Assembly: GCA_963599255.1 (NCBI GenBank)
Contig: CAVBWS010000007.1
Span: 5,879-69,878, forward strand
Origin: RGIG5612 sp963599255
GTDB taxonomy: Bacteria > Bacillota > Clostridia > Lachnospirales > Lachnospiraceae
Reading direction: 5' to 3'
DNA: 64,000 nt
The stretch's first letter is position 1; each line of letters starts with the position of its first letter. A program made the position numbers and the translations under genes. Below the pieces are notes generated by a model. The model searched no databases. It had not been told where the DNA came from and worked only from the letters and a program-made list of their open reading frames with translations. Positions 60,978 to 64,000 of the stretch are shown here, piece after piece.

Positions 60978-62063
60978 TCAGCCTTCTGTGTCTGCAGTAA
61001 TGTCAGTGCCGCCGTTATTTCTTAATGAAACGATATTTCGTGCGCTGCGTCTTCTTTCATCTTCCAGTGCAGCATAATGCTTTTTTGTTGTATTTACGTC
61101 TGAGTGTCCCAGAACGTCCGCTACAAGATATATGTCTCCGGTTTCTTTGTACAGCTGGGTTCCATAGGTACTTCGCAGCTTGTGGGGCGTAATTTTCTTT
61201 AACTGCGTGATCTGACCGGCATATTTTTTCACCAGAGCTTCGACAGCATGAACTGAGATTCTTTTCCTTTGGATTGATAGAAATAACGCATCTTCGTGTC
61301 CCGGAAGCGGAATTATTCCATTACGTTCACGCATATAGTCATATAAGGCATCTTCAACTTCATCGCCGAAGTATACAACAACTTGATTGCCGCCTTTACG
61401 AACAATTCTAATGCCGTGATTTTTAAAATCTACATCATTTATATCCAAACCAACACATTCAGAAACACGTATTCCGGTGCCAAGGAGCAGAGTAAGGAGT
61501 GCCAGATCCCGGACTCTTGTCTTGTTATGAAAATTTTTCTGCTGTTTTGTAAGATTATCTCCGGAATCAACTTCATCAAGTAATCTGGAGATTTCATCAT
61601 GATCTAATCTGATAATATCCTTATCATGGATTTTAGGCATTCTTACAATGGAAGCAGGATTATATTTTATCTGTTCCATTCTGTAAAAATAGTTATAAAA
61701 GGAACGAATGCTTGCCAGTTTTCGGTTAAGGCCGCGTTCTGAATTGGCTCGTTCCGTGTTGTCCTCACTGTTATAGAATTTTAGATAATCCAGATAGTCC
61801 TGAATAATAGTAGGCGTAACCTTCTCAAGAATGGTTATAGAATACTGAGTAATCTCCAATCCGTCACCCAGCCCGGTTTCCTTACTCAAATAATTAAAAA
61901 ATATTCCCAGATCATAGGCATAAGCCATCCTGGTTCTGGCAGATGTGGTTGGTTCTATGCCTCTGAAGAAAGCAGAAGCGAAGGAGGGCAGTTCCTTGAT
62001 CTTATTTCTTAGTTTAACATCTGTGTCTATCTTGAATTGTTCATGATAACTTCTGTTAGCCAT
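60978..62063 (-). CDS. Tyrosine recombinase, XerC/XerD-like
   Basis: 361 residues. N-terminal core-binding SAM-like domain (about 25-140), then catalytic domain: R in TGIRVSE (about 199), H-x-x-R in PHKLRSTYG (about 294), H-and-Tyr in LGHSDVNTTKKHY (about 320-332). Chromosomal, with no attachment site, integrase cargo or excisionase nearby, so either the dimer-resolution recombinase or a related housekeeping enzyme. The N-terminal part is longer than XerC/XerD (about 300). Confidence 0.9.
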   Translation of the reverse strand: MANRSYHEQFKIDTDVKLRNKIKELPSFASAFFRGIEPTTSARTRMAYAYDLGIFFNYLSKETGLGDGLEITQYSITILEKVTPTIIQDYLDYLKFYNSEDNTERANSERGLNRKLASIRSFYNYFYRMEQIKYNPASIVRMPKIHDKDIIRLDHDEISRLLDEVDSGDNLTKQQKNFHNKTRVRDLALLTLLLGTGIRVSECVGLDINDVDFKNHGIRIVRKGGNQVVVYFGDEVEDALYDYMRERNGIIPLPGHEDALFLSIQRKRISVHAVEALVKKYAGQITQLKKITPHKLRSTYGTQLYKETGDIYLVADVLGHSDVNTTKKHYAALEDERRRSARNIVSLRNNGGTDITADTEG

Positions 62064-62091
62064 TTAATTCATCAACTCCGTAATCTACAAC

Positions 62092-62805
62092 CTATAATTT
62101 ATAATGGTCCACACCATTTAATATTGCCGTAAACATTCTGTCTTTTACGCCCGGATTATCCCTGTTGATCTGTGTAGCAAGATCTTTAACATACTGGCGT
62201 TTTGTTTCTCCGTCTGCAGGGCAGGGATTTTTAAGAACAGGAATATTATTCTTGTTGCAATATCCCTTAATATCCGCCTCATTAACATATATAAGTGGTC
62301 TTATTAATGTTAGTCCAGTTCGGTATAATTCTGTTACCGGAGCGAATGAATAGAATCTTCCCTCATATATCAAAGAGAGTAACATAGTGTTTACGACATC
62401 ATCCTTATGGTGCCCAAAAGCAGTCTTGTTGCATCCATGCTCATGTGCAACGGTATTAAAAGCACCTTTTCTTAATTTTGCGCACAGTGAACAAGGATTA
62501 TTCTCCTTTTTAATATCAAAAATAATGTCTGAAATCCCGGTTTGTACAACTGTATATGGCACATCTATTTCATTGCAGAAGGTCTTAATTTTAGAAAAAT
62601 CTATGTTGCCAAATCCCAGATCCACACTGATTGCGTCGATATCAAAACGATTTGGATAGAAGCGTCTTAATCCGTTTAAAGTCATAAGTAAAGTTAACGA
62701 ATCCTTGCCGCCGGACACACCAACGGCAATCCGGTCGCCATCCTCAATCATATTGTAATCATCGATTGCCTGACGAGCCAGGCTCATTAGTTTCTGTAAA
62801 TTCAT
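62092..62805 (-). CDS. TtcA-like tRNA thiolation family protein
   Basis: 237 residues. PP-loop VGVSGGKDSLTLL (about 28-40), CSLCAKLRKGA (the CxxC of the iron-sulfur site, about 109), GHHKDDVVNTMLLSL. Adenylates tRNA for sulfur insertion, typically 2-thiocytidine 32. The third Cys is in PVLKNPCPADG. Two members of this PP-loop fold occur in the window (also LarE), with quite different motifs. Short form, like TtcA of Firmicutes. Confidence 0.9.
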   Translation of the reverse strand: MNLQKLMSLARQAIDDYNMIEDGDRIAVGVSGGKDSLTLLMTLNGLRRFYPNRFDIDAISVDLGFGNIDFSKIKTFCNEIDVPYTVVQTGISDIIFDIKKENNPCSLCAKLRKGAFNTVAHEHGCNKTAFGHHKDDVVNTMLLSLIYEGRFYSFAPVTELYRTGLTLIRPLIYVNEADIKGYCNKNNIPVLKNPCPADGETKRQYVKDLATQINRDNPGVKDRMFTAILNGVDHYKL

Positions 62806-62852
62806 AAATTAGCAGCTTTCTTTGATTGATTAGAAATTCTGAACATCAATCA

Positions 62853-62906
62853 GTTTTAAAAATAAGCAACTTGTACGTATCTGATAAGATATGTTTACAA
62901 GGTTGC
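62853..62906 (-). terminator. Minus-strand terminator upstream of the TtcA-like gene
   Basis: Hairpin 62866-62906: GCAAC(C)TTGTA and TACAAGTTGC on the minus strand, with inner TATCT/AGATA, followed by TTATTTTTAAAA. It ends a minus-strand transcript coming from rluD or the open frame between. It means the TtcA-like gene needs its own promoter. Confidence 0.65.
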
Positions 62907-63215
62907 AGATTTCAGCCAACAGTAACAAAACTGTGGAATATGTCTCAATGTGTCAATCAGCATATTTGAGCTCATAAAAGACTTATATACAATATTGCTA
63001 AGACAATTACTAAAAACTATTCTCAACAAATTAAATATAATGCACCCGGCAATATAAAACCATAATAAAAGCAGCAATAAACCACTGATAAAGAAAATTT
63101 TAAAGGTTAACAGCTGCATATACGAGAAAAGCAGAGCTGAAATAAGCATTTTTAGATTAATACATCTCGGGGAAAAAGTCAACTTTAACGCATAGATAGT
63201 GCGTAAAAATGCCAT
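62895..63215 (-). CDS. Doubtful small membrane protein
   Basis: A 106-codon open frame, with GGTGG eight bases before its ATG. It has two hydrophobic stretches (about 24-40 and 41-68) and many Leu, Phe and Ile codons, which AT-rich DNA can give by chance. No family resemblance, and the stop lies inside the terminator hairpin. It may be a real small gene or noncoding sequence. The flanks of this 499-base gap (62806-63304) hold otherwise only AATCC/GGATT-type hairpin (63262-63279). Confidence 0.25.
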   Translation of the reverse strand: MAFLRTIYALKLTFSPRCINLKMLISALLFSYMQLLTFKIFFISGLLLLLLWFYIAGCIIFNLLRIVFSNCLSNIVYKSFMSSNMLIDTLRHIPQFCYCWLKSATL

Positions 63216-63304
63216 AAATCCACCAATTCGTATGATCAGCCATTATTCTTATTTTTATTGCAAATCCATGCACGGATTTTTACAATTTGTTTTGATTAAA
63301 AAAA

Positions 63305-64000
63305 TTATAAAATATTTAATAGTTCCTTGAAATATTCCGGCAGGTCTGATTCGAACTCCACATATTCATTTGTTCTGGGATGATTAAATCCTAAAACTTT
63401 CGCATGTAAGGTCTGACCTTCAAGCATATTTCCGTGCAGTTTATATTCAGATAAGCGTCCTCCGTAATTTGTATCGCCTAATAACGGATGATGTATGCTG
63501 GCCATATGCACTCTGATCTGATGGGTTCTTCCTGTTTCTAACACACATTCTATATACGAGGTTTTATTCATATTTCTGATAACTTCGTAATGCGTAACAG
63601 CGTGTTTACCATTTTTTTCATTAATAGCCATTAATTTGCGATTATTAGGATTTCTGCCTATTGAACCCTCAATGGTTCCTGATTGTTCCTTGAGATTTCC
63701 AATGCAGATTGCATGATATTTCCTGGTTATAGAATGTATTTTAAACTGTTCAGCCAGGGATTTATGGGCAAAATCAGATTTGGCACAAACCAGGATACCT
63801 GAAGTGTCTTTATCAATCCTATGGACGATTCCGGGCCGTAAAATGCCATTTATCCCAGACAGATCCTGGCAATGATACATCAATGCATTGACCAGAGTTC
63901 CGCTGTAATGACCTGCAGCCGGATGAACCACCATTCCTTTAGGTTTATTTACGACAATAAGATCTGAGTCTTCATATATTATATCAAGAGGAATATTTTC
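63305..64000 (-). CDS. rluD: 23S rRNA pseudouridine synthase RluD type (5' truncated)
   Basis: The frame runs off the right edge; upstream of the internal Met at 63934 it continues as ENIPLDIIYEDSDLIVVNKPKG, the typical entry to the catalytic domain, so the N-terminal S4 domain lies outside. Visible: GIVHRIDKDTSGIL with the catalytic Asp, ETGRTHQIRVHMASI and HPLLGDTNYG. 232 codons are in the window. A different family member is at 47436. Confidence 0.93.
   Translation of the reverse strand, partial: ENIPLDIIYEDSDLIVVNKPKGMVVHPAAGHYSGTLVNALMYHCQDLSGINGILRPGIVHRIDKDTSGILVCAKSDFAHKSLAEQFKIHSITRKYHAICIGNLKEQSGTIEGSIGRNPNNRKLMAINEKNGKHAVTHYEVIRNMNKTSYIECVLETGRTHQIRVHMASIHHPLLGDTNYGGRLSEYKLHGNMLEGQTLHAKVLGFNHPRTNEYVEFESDLPEYFKELLNIL

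Noticed and set aside
60978..62063. Integrase of a mobile element
   Set aside because: No attachment repeats, cargo, phage or plasmid genes nearby; conserved housekeeping neighbours suggest a chromosomal Xer-type enzyme.

Overview
The window reads as a chromosomal segment of a Lachnospiraceae-type bacterium (Clostridia, Firmicutes). The low-to-moderate GC, strong GGAGG ribosome sites, TTGACA/TATAAT promoters, RecU, RNase G, a LexA/YneA pair, a GerW (YtfJ) protein and a FabK-type fatty-acid operon all fit. No phage, conjugative element, CRISPR array, rRNA or tRNA is visible. It is mostly a set of housekeeping operons, with one dispersed structured repeat family and several architectural oddities.

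Layout. 1-1730: the 3' tip of folC, converging with gdhA on the minus strand. 2091-15758: one long plus-strand run: plsX, acpP, rnc, a complete F1Fo ATP synthase operon (a, c, b, alpha, gamma, beta, epsilon), smc, rnhB and a YraN-like gene. No free-standing delta subunit gene is present. Instead the alpha gene starts with about 74 codons that read as the delta C-terminal domain. The c subunit carries an unusual signal-like, acidic N-terminal extension. 15807-22108: DAHP synthase, rpsU, phoH, ybeY, a SpoVB-like flippase, two small genes and a ytfJ (gerW) homologue. 22118-28471: larE, larB and larC (nickel-pincer cofactor) followed by a substrate-binding protein and two permeases of a nickel/peptide ABC importer without its ATPases.

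28641-40792: a membrane-anchored GIY-YIG protein, then a full type II fatty-acid operon (acpP, fabK, fabD, fabG, accB, fabZ, accC, accD, accA, thioesterase, two KAS enzymes, acyl-activating ligase). 41007-48988: a trigger-factor-like lipoprotein, a zinc-ribbon/DnaJ membrane pair, polA, coaE, a pseudouridine synthase and recU. 48990-57080: the radical-SAM/DUF2344/rng/rplU/rpmA/obgE/yhbY/yqeK/rsfS cluster. Prp is missing next to an L27 that lacks its cleavable leader, and nadD is absent. 57306-64000: mostly minus-strand nadE, lexA, a tyrosine recombinase, a TtcA-like protein and an rluD cut by the window edge, with plus-strand yneA under three SOS boxes.

Most notable signals: (1) the delta-CTD/alpha fusion together with the extended c subunit; (2) three copies of a GC-rich structured repeat (between atpB and atpE, after smc, after the nickel permease) whose stems show compensatory base changes between copies, a candidate undescribed RNA or mobile hairpin element; (3) a promoter whose -10 lies inside the loop of a terminator upstream of rplU.
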